Part shown: piece by piece, positions 1 to 10,377 of the stretch
Position numbering within the stretch: the stretch's first letter is position 1
Layout: every line of letters starts with the position of its first letter
Assembly: GCA_037576195.1 (NCBI GenBank)
Contig: CM075104.1
Coordinates: forward strand, 5,710,775-5,774,774
Direction of reading: 5' to 3'
Length of the DNA: 64,000 nucleotides
DNA from: Phytoseiulus persimilis
Taxonomy: Eukaryota > Arthropoda > Arachnida > Mesostigmata > Phytoseiidae
Program-made: the position numbers and the translations under genes
The notes under the pieces: model-generated
The model's input: the letters and a program-made list of their open reading frames with translations, nothing else
The model's database searches: none
Told to the model about the DNA's origin: nothing

Positions 1-620
1 CGTTCCATCGGGCCCTCCGCAGCAGGACTTCTCATTGCAAAAATAATCAGGTGAATGGATCATGATTTGCGATAGTAACAGTCTTGTGAAGAATATCAGA
101 ACCCCCGCTGAGAGACGTCTATGAGTCGCTTCGAGATATCGATAGTTCACACGTACTCATTCGAGATGGAAGTCCTGTCAGTGGAGGCCATTCCCAGGAT
201 GCCGTTGCACGGTCGGAGTCTGCTCCTCCTGGTGAACTTCTCCATCCTGCTATGCCCCCTCAAACCTTGACGTTGCCAGTGACGTAGGATCGTTCAAACG
301 TTGAAAGTTGTGTTTCTGGAGTTCAGGCGAAACCCCATCGGAATGTGGACGATCGAAAAGCTGATTCCACGAAATTCCAGTTCTCAGCCACACCCATGGG
401 TAGACACACCTCGCTCGCCACACAGGCTCTACCCGTCTTAATCGGCGGGTGTGAACTCTTAGGGTTGAGAGCAGTCAAACATATTCGGGGTTTCGGAGAG
501 ACGTTTCCGCGGGGTTTCGATGAAATCCTCTGATTCACTCCCACAGGTCGACCAGGGGGCGCTACTGATTGGGAGAGCTAGAGTCCGGTGAGGGTTTTCT
601 TGAGAGGGCTCCGAGTCTGA
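1..620. other. No gene recognised
   Basis: I see no convincing coding region, repeat or RNA gene here. The short open frames on both strands at 323-544 overlap one another and match nothing I recognise. This stretch is the 5' flank of the F-box/LRR gene, but I cannot point to a TATA box or initiator with confidence. Confidence 0.5.
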
Positions 621-731
621 GTGAGTACGCGATGTGCATCGAGTTGCTGCTCACTTTCTGTGAGGGTTCACAGAGTGTGCATCGTGTCGCAGTCACCTGT
701 GTTTTCGAAACGACCTCGTTGGACGCTCGAG

Positions 732-2600
732 ATGCATCTACTCGATCTCCCCCACGACATTCTGTGTCTCGTTGCCCGAGAGCTGGATACCGTCAGCTTG
801 GCGACCTTCCAGCGCTTGCATCCACGTCTCCTGGAAGCATCGAAAGATGTTCGCGACCTTTCCGTCAAGGCGGAGACCATCACAGGGGCGGTTATGGACT
901 CGCTCATCCTGAACGGCGACAGAGTGTGCTCGCTTGACCTCGAGAACTGCCGGTCGTCAGGTGACCTCATCCAGGAAGTCACCAAGAAGTGCCCAAGGAC
1001 CACAGAGTTGAATTTGGTGAATTCGGCGCTGCAATACTCGAGATTTCTCGAAGTTCTCCAGCCACTCAAGGAGCTCACAACACTCAAGCTCACATTGACG
1101 GCCTCCGAAGACATCGTTTTGAGTGAAAGTCAACGCCAACTCTTCCGAAACGTTCGGACGCTCTACGTTGAGATCCGGCCTTATCATCCACCCATGGCGC
1201 TCTTGATCGATCTGATGAACGAATGTGATTCGCTTGAGAAGTGTCACATAAACATCGTCGGAGACGCCGCTTTCCCACACCGGAATGACGCCCTGCTACC
1301 GAGTCTGGAGGCGAAACGATGGACAACTCTGCACACTTTCATCTGCACGAGTTATCACTCGGAGAACCAGCGAGCTCGCGTGAAGCTTCTGGAATGCGTG
1401 TTTGCTGAGAACTCGAGTGAGGCAGTGCAGAGATGGCTGCGCAGTGACAGGAAGTGCTTCGTGTTCGAACGCGGATGCTTCAACGGCATTCCCGCCAATC
1501 CCGAAGCGGACGCCAACGAGGAGCGTCGAGTTTTGAAACGATACCTCGAGGTCGAGCTGACCGAAGACAACGATCAGGCAAGCCTCTTCGAAACCAAGTG
1601 GGGGAAGCCCACTTCGCTGCGCATCGTTGACCCCAGTCGGTCCCAAAACATATTGAGCTACCACGACTTGAACCGATGCTTGACCACCGCGCTGATCGAA
1701 CTCGACTTCAGCAACTGCCACTGCGTGTTCGAGGACGCAAGGAAGCTGGATCTGGCCAGCTTGGCCCCCTGCCTCGAAACCTTGGCGGTGCCACAGTGTT
1801 TCCTCTTCCCGACGTGGTTATCGTGCGGAATTCGACGGCGGTCCGATCTGCCGAAGGTGTTTCCAAACACGCTGTCGGGCCTCGACAAACTGAGGAAATT
1901 CATCGTCAAGGCGGAACGTCACAGGCCAGGCTGCGACGCCATGGGTTGCAACTGTGCCTCAGATTGGAATGCGTCCAAATGCTCGGGCTGCCGTGCGGCT
2001 CTTACGTCTATCAAGCTTCCCGCCTTGAAGCCTCTGGTGAGCCTCGAGGAGCTCACGCTGGACAACGTATGGGCAATGAATGATTTGTACCGCAGCTTGG
2101 AGCATCCCAAGATACGCACAGTACGCTTGAACTTGAGGGACTGCAGCGAGGTGGAGGGCTTGGGCAGCTTCTTGAAGGCATGTCCTAGCTTGAGGAAGTT
2201 CCAGCTAAAAGTTGGTGAGACCGTCAATACCTTGACGGGACTTCCACACGACTTCTGGAGGGACCTGGCAGACGGCCCCTGCTTGGACCAGCTGTGCCTT
2301 GAAGCCGACCGCCCGAGGAGTGTTTCGGCGCCGGTTTTCCTCAGCTACGTAGGGCGCATCCTGGAAAAAACGAAGCTGTTCCACTTGCACAACCCTCGGC
2401 GAAGTGTGAGCGACTCGCTCGTGCGACGATTCTCAGGTCTCAGAGCCCTCGAGGAGCATGGGCGGAGGGTTATCGTTGCAGAAAAGTCCCCAGCCGAAAG
2501 GGATCCGGGGGATCGATCCGCGAGCTGGCGTTTTCCCGGACGCTTCCTCTGTTGTGGCGAGCCTCTGGTTGGCTATGTTAAACCAAGCGCCTGGGAATGA
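732..2600 (+). CDS. F-box/leucine-rich-repeat protein
   Basis: This 622-residue protein is predicted to be the substrate-recognition subunit of an SCF-type ubiquitin ligase; that role is inferred from family architecture. An F-box-like motif occupies about residues 3-45 (begins LLDLPHDILCLVARELD). The rest is an irregular LRR-like region with recurring segments such as LRSLDLENC, LTTLKLTL and LEELTLDNVW. A cysteine cluster (CDAMGCNCASDWNASKCSGC) interrupts the LRRs at about residues 400-422 and may bind metal. I chose the ATG at 732 because the F-box starts two residues later; the frame stays open upstream to an ATG at 621, but those 37 residues look non-coding. The reading frame is unbroken with no visible intron. 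The stop is followed by AATAAA at 2810. The last two thirds are duplicated at 7.7-9.0 kb as a broken copy. A retrocopy origin is possible, but I see no poly(A) tract. Confidence 0.75.
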   Translation: MHLLDLPHDILCLVARELDTVSLATFQRLHPRLLEASKDVRDLSVKAETITGAVMDSLILNGDRVCSLDLENCRSSGDLIQEVTKKCPRTTELNLVNSALQYSRFLEVLQPLKELTTLKLTLTASEDIVLSESQRQLFRNVRTLYVEIRPYHPPMALLIDLMNECDSLEKCHINIVGDAAFPHRNDALLPSLEAKRWTTLHTFICTSYHSENQRARVKLLECVFAENSSEAVQRWLRSDRKCFVFERGCFNGIPANPEADANEERRVLKRYLEVELTEDNDQASLFETKWGKPTSLRIVDPSRSQNILSYHDLNRCLTTALIELDFSNCHCVFEDARKLDLASLAPCLETLAVPQCFLFPTWLSCGIRRRSDLPKVFPNTLSGLDKLRKFIVKAERHRPGCDAMGCNCASDWNASKCSGCRAALTSIKLPALKPLVSLEELTLDNVWAMNDLYRSLEHPKIRTVRLNLRDCSEVEGLGSFLKACPSLRKFQLKVGETVNTLTGLPHDFWRDLADGPCLDQLCLEADRPRSVSAPVFLSYVGRILEKTKLFHLHNPRRSVSDSLVRRFSGLRALEEHGRRVIVAEKSPAERDPGDRSASWRFPGRFLCCGEPLVGYVKPSAWE

Positions 2601-3320
2601 TGTTGCTTCTGTTAGGTATTTGAGCTTCCTGAACTGTTCACGGCGTTTAATATAGATTGCGGGATATCATGAGTATGTCAAATGTTATTGCTGAATTTCA
2701 CGATGTACAATGTTGAATCATCACTGACCTGTCCCTTACCTTCCGCTCGCTCCCCCTGAGATCCAGATGTACTTCAGTTTAAGACCAACCTTCCTAATCC
2801 ATCGATCACAATAAATACACCTGATTGAGACCTTCACCTCAACGCTTGAAATATTCATTGAGACTGATCTGTGAGCAATGCCAGTCGTCATTCTGAAGTC
2901 CGATATCATTCCGATACTCATCCTTGGTCAAATGATGAATAGAATAACCACGTCCGCACAGATGGGTGCTGACAAAAGCGACGACGGAGCTTGAAGCCCC
3001 AGGGTGTTCTCCCTGAAGTGCTTCGTTCAGCCTCTGGGAAATGACGGCCGAATGAACCGGCTGCTGTAGCCACGGAATCGGTCGGGAAATCTCCACCGAC
3101 TGTTGGCGCTGAGCGTGACGATCTCATCTCTCGACTCGAAAACATAGCGAAAGAAGCCGCCTCTTGACCAACATCGTAGCTCTGTATGAAGCAGTGGAAA
3201 GTAATACCTTGTTCCCATTCCGCTTGTTCCCAATCGTTCAAGCTTTTCCGGCGCGACCGATTCGGCTGGAGAACCGAATTGATGCTCTGTCTGATTTGCT
3301 CGAAGCTCCGCTAAGCAAGG
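1116..3320 (+). repeat. Segmental duplication copy 1 (F-box/LRR gene and 3' flank)
   Basis: From about 1116 to 3320 the sequence is closely repeated at about 7701 to 9858 in the same orientation, initially at an offset of 6585 bp. Similarity starts abruptly inside the coding region (TTTTGAGTG here, TTTTGGGTG there) and stops abruptly after the shared CTCCGCT[A/T]AGCAAGG. Identity is very high in the coding part; the 3' flank carries several indels. The 4.4 kb between the copies consists mostly of retroelement and hAT sequence. Confidence 0.9.
2810..2815 (+). terminator. Candidate poly(A) signal of F-box/LRR gene
   Basis: A canonical AATAAA lies 210 nt after the stop codon of the intact F-box/LRR gene. 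The same hexamer is kept in the duplicate at 9341-9346. Confidence 0.5.
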
Positions 3321-3338
3321 TCTTCTGTGACAGCGCAA
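2839..3338 (-). other. Antisense open frames shared by both duplication copies; unknown
   Basis: On the minus strand, overlapping frames encode peptides also readable at 9370-9850, for example HSAVISQ[RK]LNE, VVAFVSTHL and GTRYYFPLL. In this copy the reading is broken by frame changes; in the other copy 133 residues are open. The duplication alone would preserve the similarity, so conservation is not proof of coding. It could be a relic exon of an unrelated gene or element downstream of the F-box gene. I do not recognise a family. Confidence 0.25.
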
Positions 3339-3790
3339 CTTCGACGAACAACTCGGGACGTAATCATTATCCGCATGCTTCTTGACGAGATGACGACGTG
3401 GCCCGACGGACTTCAGAGAGAGTGGTTAGAGGGTTCAGTCGGATTCTGAATCGCCCCGGTCGCTAGAGCGGAATCCTTCGATCTGAAGCTCAGCATTGCC
3501 GGTGAAGAGGAAATCATATGCTATGGGTTTTTAAGGGTGGTCAACGTAAGTCCAGAATTTTCTCACTCTCCCTTCTTATGCTCATTACTCGGCGAAACAT
3601 GCTCCGAACCTAGGGAATTGTTCCCACGATCGATGGCTGGAACGATTTCCCATCTTCACCTTGTTCATTTACCAGCTCAAAACTGAGCGAGCTGGATTTT
3701 TGGGCGAAAAAGGAATGGCCGGGTAGTTTGGACCACTCTAAGAACTTTTCGTTAATTTGGGGCTGACCACGATCTGATCGTCAAATTCAA
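3321..3790. other. No gene recognised
   Basis: This is the interval between the end of duplication copy 1 and the retroelement-like region. I see no coding frame or structured repeat. Confidence 0.4.
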
Positions 3791-4789
3791 TCCTGAGAAG
3801 TATCGAACGAAGCGTTTGCGGTCCTTTGAGTCCTTTCGAATGAGGTCTCTATGCAGACCTAACCCTTCGCTTCGACTTACCGTCAGGATGTCCGAGCGCT
3901 GGGCTTCCATGATTTCTTCTATAGCCATCGCCTATTTTTCCCCATGGGTTCTGGCTCCGGTTCAAGTTGAGGGCCGAGATGCGCAGGGTTTGTCCGGTTT
4001 CTGCTCTTTCGTTAGCCCGTGGTCTCCCTCGGCCCCTCCTCATCCGATTGGAGTCAACGTTGAGGGTTGCTCCTCACCGTGAGGATTCTCCCTCCTCCCG
4101 GTGGGCCCTCTTTGCCCCTTCTCGGAGTTTGCGGCTGGTGTCGCTGCTGTTGCGGTCTTTGTCGCTGGGGTTCCCCTCGGGCATCGTTGTGCCGTCTGGG
4201 TACCTACTTCCTCTTGACCTCTCCTCGGTCCTCTCTCCTCTTGCGGTCTTTGAATCTGACTCGCTTGTTTTGAGGCGATCCTCCTCTGCTTCGGCTCCCC
4301 GAACGATTGTATTCGTCTCGGGCTCTTGATCGGGACTAGGCTTTGCAAATAACCGCATTTTCAAATAACCGCGGTTACGGTTAACCGATAACCGCAACCT
4401 CATAACCGCGGCTATAGCCGCAAATAACCGCAAGCCATTCAGAGAGTAATCTTGGGCATGGCTGGGATATTTTGCAATGAGTTTCACAGCGATAACGTCG
4501 GAAACCAGATGATTCCATGGACATAGAATCGACAACTTAGTTTTTCGAAGCCCCACCCCATATCTACGGGCATAGATGAAGCGAAAATAGGCAGAAATAC
4601 GACAGAACGAACGAGTGAGTATGCTTCTTAGTGAAGCAACCTTGCCCAAGGGAAGTTTATGATTAACGTTGAGAAAGCATCAGCTTGTAAGAGATACTGG
4701 ACAACATATGTACACAACGACTGCGGCGCATGGTGGAGAGACTAGTTCTCTGTAACACAATTTTCGCTTCACAAGAGTTCGTTCTGGAA

Positions 4790-4918
4790 TTCTTTCCGCA
4801 AGAAGAATATATCGTCGAGGGTGCTCGGTTTCATCCTCGCACGGTTCTCTCACAACAAGAATCGCACCGAGCTGAAGTCTCTTTCGGCCTGTACGGATGT
4901 CGGCGGGATTCCCGATGA
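4790..4918 (-). pseudogene. hAT transposase C-terminal dimerisation domain relic
   Basis: The minus-strand reading GIPPTSVQAERDFSS, then after an in-frame stop at 4850-4852 RARMKPSTLDDIFFLRK, matches the hAT family C-terminal signature (P-T-S-x2-x-E-R-x-F-S, then R-x2-L/M-x-P-x2-x-D, then FL+N/K). This domain dimerises hAT transposases. It sits where a hAT C-terminus would be expected, inside an element with hAT-type termini and TSD. The rest of the transposase is not recognisable. Confidence 0.65.
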
Positions 4919-5379
4919 AGCTTTCAGGCATCGGTCGAGAAGACGGCCATGACCGCCCCCGGCTTTATGAAGCCTGAATTCTCGTGCCAAGTTCAGTCTT
5001 CTGTCGATCGCGGCTCCTGCAGTCGCGAAAGATCCGGGAGGCTCGTAAATGGAATCCCATGAGATGTTTTCCTGGAAGTGGAACATTTTCATTGTGGCTC
5101 CTATGAGTCGCCGAAATACGCTCTCGATAGCTCGCGGTGGAATAACCGCTGCGAAGCCTAATCGCAAGTCACGAAATTTTCGACACAATTGCATAATCTA
5201 GAACGACGTAGATCACTTGTATTGAAGAGCCTCCCATCCGATGAATATAGTCAGAAACTTCGGGTCCAACCTCCCGCGTTGGTCTCAGATTTCTCGATGT
5301 CCTGATTTGCTTGTAATTCTTTGGGAACCAGTCTCAAACTGTCAATGCCCTCCTGAATGTCCTCCCTCGAGCAGCTCGC

Positions 5380-5719
5380 AGCTTTCTCGGACTCCAAGTC
5401 GCTGCTTTGGGCTCTGAGATCATCGTTGCTGTGCCCGAGCGTCAGAGATCCCCGTTATCTTGGAGGACTCCATCACGATTCTTCAATGGATGCCTTCACA
5501 TGCGGCTGCGACGCCCATAATAACTACTTTCACTGTGCTTGGTTTCTCGATCTCACCGGATGCGTAGACCTTCTGTCTGGAAGGTTGAGTCCACCGCGTA
5601 GAGTGCTCTCTCATGGAGTCATTGGGCGGCTTGTTAATGGAAACATCAAGAGGCTGCAGGTGATGTGTGAGATCTCCAGGAATGATCGCTGGTCGAGTCT
5701 TCATTTCGGAACCACATGA
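5380..5719 (-). pseudogene. pogo/Tigger transposase C-terminal relic
   Basis: The minus strand encodes AIIPGDLTHHLQPLDVSINK near 5640-5700. This is the conserved pogo/Tigger (jerky-like DDE) motif around IPGG-T-x2-LQPLDVSINKPFK. A later MESSKITGIS at about 5440 fits the family's VKSFKKCGIS motif after a frame change. The upstream catalytic residues are missing or unrecognisable. A related, more decayed copy lies at 62.5-63.1 kb. Its presence inside a hAT-ended element is unexpected, because pogo elements duplicate TA rather than 8 bp. Confidence 0.6.
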
Positions 5720-7703
5720 GAACTTCGTCTAACGGGAGCCATCACACAAGATGTCACTAGTTTGGCGAGCAAACCAAATATGCCGAGCAGAGTCGACCAT
5801 CTCATGATTCCCAGCAGTTCAGCTCAAATATCATTAGATCACATTTCCGCGGAGCATTGTCTCCGCACATCCGCTGAGCCGAGCTGAATGCTGAGAGCAT
5901 CTTTCACGTCTGTCGGTTCATCTCTGTTCAATTATCAGCGCCTAATTCCAGATCTCAGTCCTCCTGAGTATGCTCATCAGATGGTACGCTTTCACGAACA
6001 ATCATATGCTTGTCAGATAAGATAAACCCTCGATTTTGAGTTCGGTTGAAAATTGCGGTTAAATGCGGTTATAACCGCCATTCGCTCGCGGTTATTGCGG
6101 GGAATAACCGCAAATTATTTGCGGTCAAATTACCGCGGTTAAATAACCGCTGCAAAGCCTAATCGGGACCGACGGTGTTTTCTTCCCGCGGGGTTGTAGG
6201 CTCTGTCCGTCCTCCTTCCCCGGTCTCCGGATTCGCCTCCCCTGGATGGCTCAGGTCGGTCAACATCCCTCCGGTTACCCACCTCGGTGCGTACCTCGTT
6301 TCGGTTCACGATTATGCCCAGCGGTCTTCCTTCCTCGGCCATGTATTGGAACATGGCTTCGGAGGTTTTGGTTTGTACGCTCACTCCGTACCTCTGTAGC
6401 AGTTCTCGGACCGGAGATAGTCCTCAAGTGTTCGGTGATCAGGACTTCTATGGCCTTGACCCCCTTGGCGTTCAGCCCGAAAAGCTCTTGGTTGTCTTTT
6501 CCGGGTCGCTTGGACATACAGTCCGGTCCCATCTGTCGGGTGTTCAGGACTCAGATTTTTCCTGTTTTGACCGCCCTCGAGTGGGTGACGGCCTCGTTGA
6601 CACTCGGCGTGATGTCACAGGTCACAGACCGGGTCCTGGTTCATGGTCGTCCACGACAGGTACTTGATTTGTCCTGTGGTGGTCTTCAGCCGCGCGAGGG
6701 TATTGTGTCTCCACTGATAACGAAGGTAGCAAATGATTAGGCATAGTTTATTCAACGAAGCCTCCTCATATAGCCTCGGCTTGGCTCGGGACATGACAGA
6801 GGGGTCCTACTATCCGTTCATGTACGGTGAGGAGCCTGCGGTCCTTCTTCGCTTCTTCAATGTCGTGTTGGCCAGACACGCATAAGATGTGGAATTCGGC
6901 TTTTTCATACCGCTACACAATCTTTTTCATTTCGGAGCACATCTCCTCCGTGCTCCTGCCCTCGAACTCCCTTCACTTTGTGTGTTCTGGACCGCCGAAG
7001 ACACTTCTGAAGTTGTGTGCGGCGTTGGGATTCTTCAGGGCGGCCATCGTTCGGTCCCCTGCGAACAGCACTACCGGTGACCGCATCTCTGAGTGGGTCA
7101 GCTGTTCTGTCAGCTGATCCCACTGGTGCCGGCTGGCGCGCTCCTCTCTCGACTCTGTTGCTTAGCCCTAACCGCTTCTGGCACGGGTCGGGCTATTGGA
7201 GATGGGTCCAGAAGGGCGTCCGGTTCGTTGTCCAGGGACATGATCTTCGTCTTCAACGCGGCATTTTCTTCCTTGAGCTGGTTGATCTGGTCCACGTGCT
7301 GCTCTTTGATGTTCTTTAGCGCCATCACAACGCAGCATGTTTTCTTTACTTCTTCCACAATATCCTGTGGCAATGCTTCTCTGCATGGACCACAGGTTAT
7401 CAGGAAGGTCCTCAGAGTCCCTGCGGGTTTTTCAGTTCTCGCAGGGTCCATCTTTTGCGCGTCGATTCTCTCGCTCGATTCACGCACACTTATTTAGGCT
7501 TAGCTCGCTTGGCACTTGTATGTGTCCAATGGAGCTGTTCTTACGGTGATTACGTCTTCCCGTTGGCACAGTTTTTTCCCCGGCACCTGGTACGTCTCTC
7601 ACCGTCACACACAGTCAGTTTTTCACCGCACTCGCGCGCGTTAACTCGTTTTTTTCACGAGCCCGTTCGCTCCACATCCGTCCAGAACCGCTAGCAGACG
7701 ATT

Positions 7704-9000
7704 TTGGGTGAAAGTCAACGCCAACTCTTCCGAAACGTTCGGGCGCTCTACATGGAGATCCGGCCTTATCATCCACCCACGGCGCTCTTGATCGATCTGA
7801 TGAACGAATGTGATTCGCTTGAGAAGTGTCACATAAACATCGTCGGAGACGCCGCCTTCCCACACCGGAATGACGCCCTGCTACCGAGTCTGGAGGCGAA
7901 ACGATGGACAACTCTGCACACTTTCATCTGCACGAGTTATCACTCGGAGAACCAGCGAGCTCGCGTGAAGCTCCTGGAATGCGTGTTTGCTGAAAACTCG
8001 AGTGAGGCAGTGCAGAGATGGCTGCGCAGTGACAGGAAGTGCTTCGTGTTCGAACGCGGATGCTTAAACGGTATACCCGCCAATCCCGAAGCGGACGCCA
8101 ACGAGGAGCGTCGAGTTTTGAAACGATACCTCGAGGTCGAGCTGACCGAAGACAACGATCAGGCAAGCCTCTTCGAAACCAAGTGGGGGAAGCCCACTTC
8201 GCTGCGCATCGTTGACCCCAGTCGGTCCCAAAACATATTGAGCTACCACGACTTGAACCGATGCTTGACCACCGCGCTGATCGAACTCGACTTCAGCAAC
8301 TGCCACTGCGTGATCGAGGACGCAACGAAGCTGGATCTGGCCAGCTTGGCCCCTGCCTCGAAACCTTGGCGGTGCCACAGTGTTTCCTCTTCCCGACGTG
8401 GTTATCGTGCGGAATTCGACGGCGGTCCGATCTGCCGAAGCTGTTTTCAAACACGCTGTCGGGCCTCGACAAACTGAGGAAATTCATCGTCAAGGCGGAA
8501 CGTCACAGGCCAGGCTGCGACGCCATGGGTCGCAACTGTGCCTCAGATTGGAATGCGTCCAAATGCTCGGGCTGCCGTGCGGCGCTTACGTCTATCAAGC
8601 TTCCCGCCTTGAAACCTCTGGTGAGCCTCGAGGAGCTCACGCTGGACAACGTATGGGCAATGAATGATTTGTACCGCAGCTTGGAGCATCCCAAGATACG
8701 GACAGTACGCTTGAGCTTGAGGGACTGCAGCGAGGTGGAGGGCTTGGGCAGCTTCTTGAAGGCATGTCCTAGCTTGAGGAAGTTCCAGCTAAAAGTTGGT
8801 GAGACCGTCAATACCTTGACGGGACTTCCACACGACTTCTGGAGGGACCTGGCAGACGGCCCCTGCTTGGACCAGCTGTGCCTTGAAGCCGACCGCCCGA
8901 GGAGTTTTTCGGCGCCGGTTTTCCTCAGCTACGTAGGGCGCATCCTAGAAAAACGAAGCTGTTCCACTTGCACAACCCTCGGCGAAGTGTGAGCGACTCG
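7704..9000 (+). pseudogene. Truncated, frameshifted F-box/LRR paralogue
   Basis: The reading runs parallel to residues ~133-600 of the intact gene at 732-2600, with few amino-acid changes. The F-box and start are missing. Two single-base losses break the frame, both in homopolymers: CCCCC to CCCC at about 8350, and AAAAAA to AAAAA at about 8949. Between the breaks the frame continues as an open 243-codon segment from 8261. The cysteine cluster is kept with one change (GCNC to GRNC). The upstream ATG at 7704 comes from the junction and is probably fortuitous. It is probably a pseudogene; two homopolymer errors in the assembly are the alternative, although the missing F-box would still make it partial. 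Confidence 0.85.
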
Positions 9001-9340
9001 CTCGTGAGACTATTCTCGGGACTCATAGCACTGTGGGAGCACGGGCGGGGGGTTCTCGTTGCAGAAAAAGCCCCAGCCGAAAGGAATCTGGGAGATCGAT
9101 CCGCGAGCGGGAGTTTTCCCGCACGCTCCCTCTGTTGTGGCGAGCCTCTGGTTGGCTGTGTTAAACCAAGCGCCTGGGAATGAGTGGGCGTTCAATATAG
9201 ATTGCGGGATATCATGAGTATGTCAAAGTTATTGCTGCATTTCACGATGTACAATGTTGAATCATCACTGACCAGTCCCTGACCTTCCGCTCGCTCCTCC
9301 TGAGATCTAGATGTACCAACCTTCCTAATCCATCGATCAC

Positions 9341-9346
9341 AATAAA
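9341..9346 (+). terminator. Poly(A) signal of the duplicated copy
   Basis: AATAAA at the position corresponding to 2810-2815 of the intact gene. Confidence 0.4.
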
Positions 9347-9369
9347 TACACCTGATTGGGACCTCCACC

Positions 9370-9771
9370 TCAACGCTTGAAATATTCATTGGGACTGTTC
9401 TGTGAGCAATGCCAGTCTTCATTCTGAAGTTTGTTCCGATACTCATCGTTGGTCGTAGGATGAATAGGAAAACCACGTCCGGACAGATGGGTGCTGACAA
9501 AAGCGACGACGGAGCCTGAAGACATCCGCGTGTTCTCCCTGAAATGCTTCTCGTTCAGCTTCTGGGAAATGACGGCCGAATGAACCTGCTGCTGTAGCCA
9601 TTTAACTTCACGGAATCGGCCGGGAAAGCTCCACTGACTGTTGGCGCTGAGCGTCGCGATTTCATCTCTCAACTCTAAAACCCAGCGAAGGACGCCGCCT
9701 CTCGACCTACATCGTAGCTCTGTTCGAAGCAGTGGAAAGTAATACCTTGTTCCCGTTCCGTTTGTTCGCAA
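9370..9771 (-). other. Antisense open frame, unknown
   Basis: This 133-codon minus-strand frame lies in the 3' flank of the F-box pseudogene. Its peptide parallels the broken reading at 2839-3338. Family unknown, and it may be a chance open frame. Confidence 0.25.
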
Positions 9772-9858
9772 TCGTTCAAGCTTTTCCGGTGCGACCTATT
9801 CGGTTGGAAAACCGAATGGATGCTTTGTCTGATTTGCTCGAAGCTCCGCTTAGCAAGG

Positions 9859-10377
9859 GAGCCAAAGTTCCGAAATTATCATTCTCCCTGCTCTGCAGCA
9901 CATCGCATCGTGCTGAGAATTCCGTTTCGTTTCGCCTGGGGTTCGTTTCCGAATCGTCTCTCACAAGCTGACCGCACTTTCTTCTCCGCGGTGGGCGTTC
10001 GAATGAAGCTTGAAATCTCGAGACATACTCGTATCCACACGATGAGAAGCTTCCGATAACTGACTCCCAGCAGCCAGAGACAATAAAAAACTGAATTCTG
10101 TCCGCAGATTCATCTGCGTTCGAAGTTCCAAACCCAGAAATTTTCGATAAAACATCATCTCAGATCGGAATTTCGACTGCTCATTCTCAGCAACATCTCT
10201 GATTATTATCGGAGCTCTGAATGGAAATGGGAAATCATTTCAAGGTATAGAAACTGTTACGACGAAATGAGGTTTCAAAGCCAGTGCTTTCGCACTGCCG
10301 TGAGTTTCGCAAGGAAACGTTCCCATGGCGTACCGAATGGGAAACAAGTGAATAGCACATACTTACTGCTGTTTAGT
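9859..10377. other. No gene recognised
   Basis: Unique-looking sequence between duplication copy 2 and the gypsy remnant. I see no convincing coding frame. Confidence 0.4.

Larger units (their letters stand above)
4337..6161. mobile_element. Non-autonomous hAT transposon with perfect 8-bp TSD
   Basis: The 1825-bp element begins TAGGCTTTGCA (4337) and ends TGCAAAGCCTA (6161), an 11-bp perfect terminal inverted repeat. It is flanked on both sides by ATCGGGAC (4329-4336 and 6162-6169). An 8-bp target duplication is diagnostic of the hAT superfamily. Inside both ends lie palindromic AACCGCGGTTA-type subterminal repeats (4346-4432 and about 6050-6150). The interior holds a decayed hAT dimerisation domain (minus, 4790-4918) and a pogo/Tigger transposase relic (minus, about 5380-5720). 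It inserted into the minus-strand retroelement reading, whose sequence resumes across the TSD. No complete transposase is present, so it would have needed one in trans. Confidence 0.88.
3849..7487 (-). mobile_element. Decayed retroelement coding region (non-LTR, gag/ORF1-like), split by a hAT insertion
   Basis: Read on the minus strand from 7487 downward, fragments form a discontinuous protein. A start at 7487 is followed by a coiled-coil-like segment (INQLKEENAALKTKIMSLD). Then come frame-shifted pieces: AALKNPNAAHNFRSVFGG near 7050, GLNAKGVKAIEVLITEHL near 6470, and YMAEEGRPLGIIVNRNEV near 6330. A charged Arg/Glu/Ser-rich tail continues on the far side of the hAT element (4040-4328). Near 3980 the peptide ISALNLNRS resembles the start of a non-LTR endonuclease. 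The order (coiled coil, basic tail, endonuclease-like start) suggests ORF1 followed by the beginning of ORF2 of a LINE; a gag of another retroelement is an alternative. Multiple stops and frameshifts make it inactive. It fills most of the gap between the two F-box/LRR copies. Confidence 0.45.
7701..9858 (+). repeat. Segmental duplication copy 2
   Basis: This is the direct copy of 1116-3320. It lacks the first ~130 codons of the F-box/LRR gene, including the F-box, because the duplication junction lies inside the coding sequence. Relative to copy 1 there is a short deletion just after the position of the old stop (near 9183) and other small indels in the 3' flank. Confidence 0.9.

Noticed and set aside
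4074-4649. 191-codon minus-strand open frame
   Set aside because: It runs across the left terminus of the hAT element into the older retroelement tail, so it is a chimera of two unrelated sequences.
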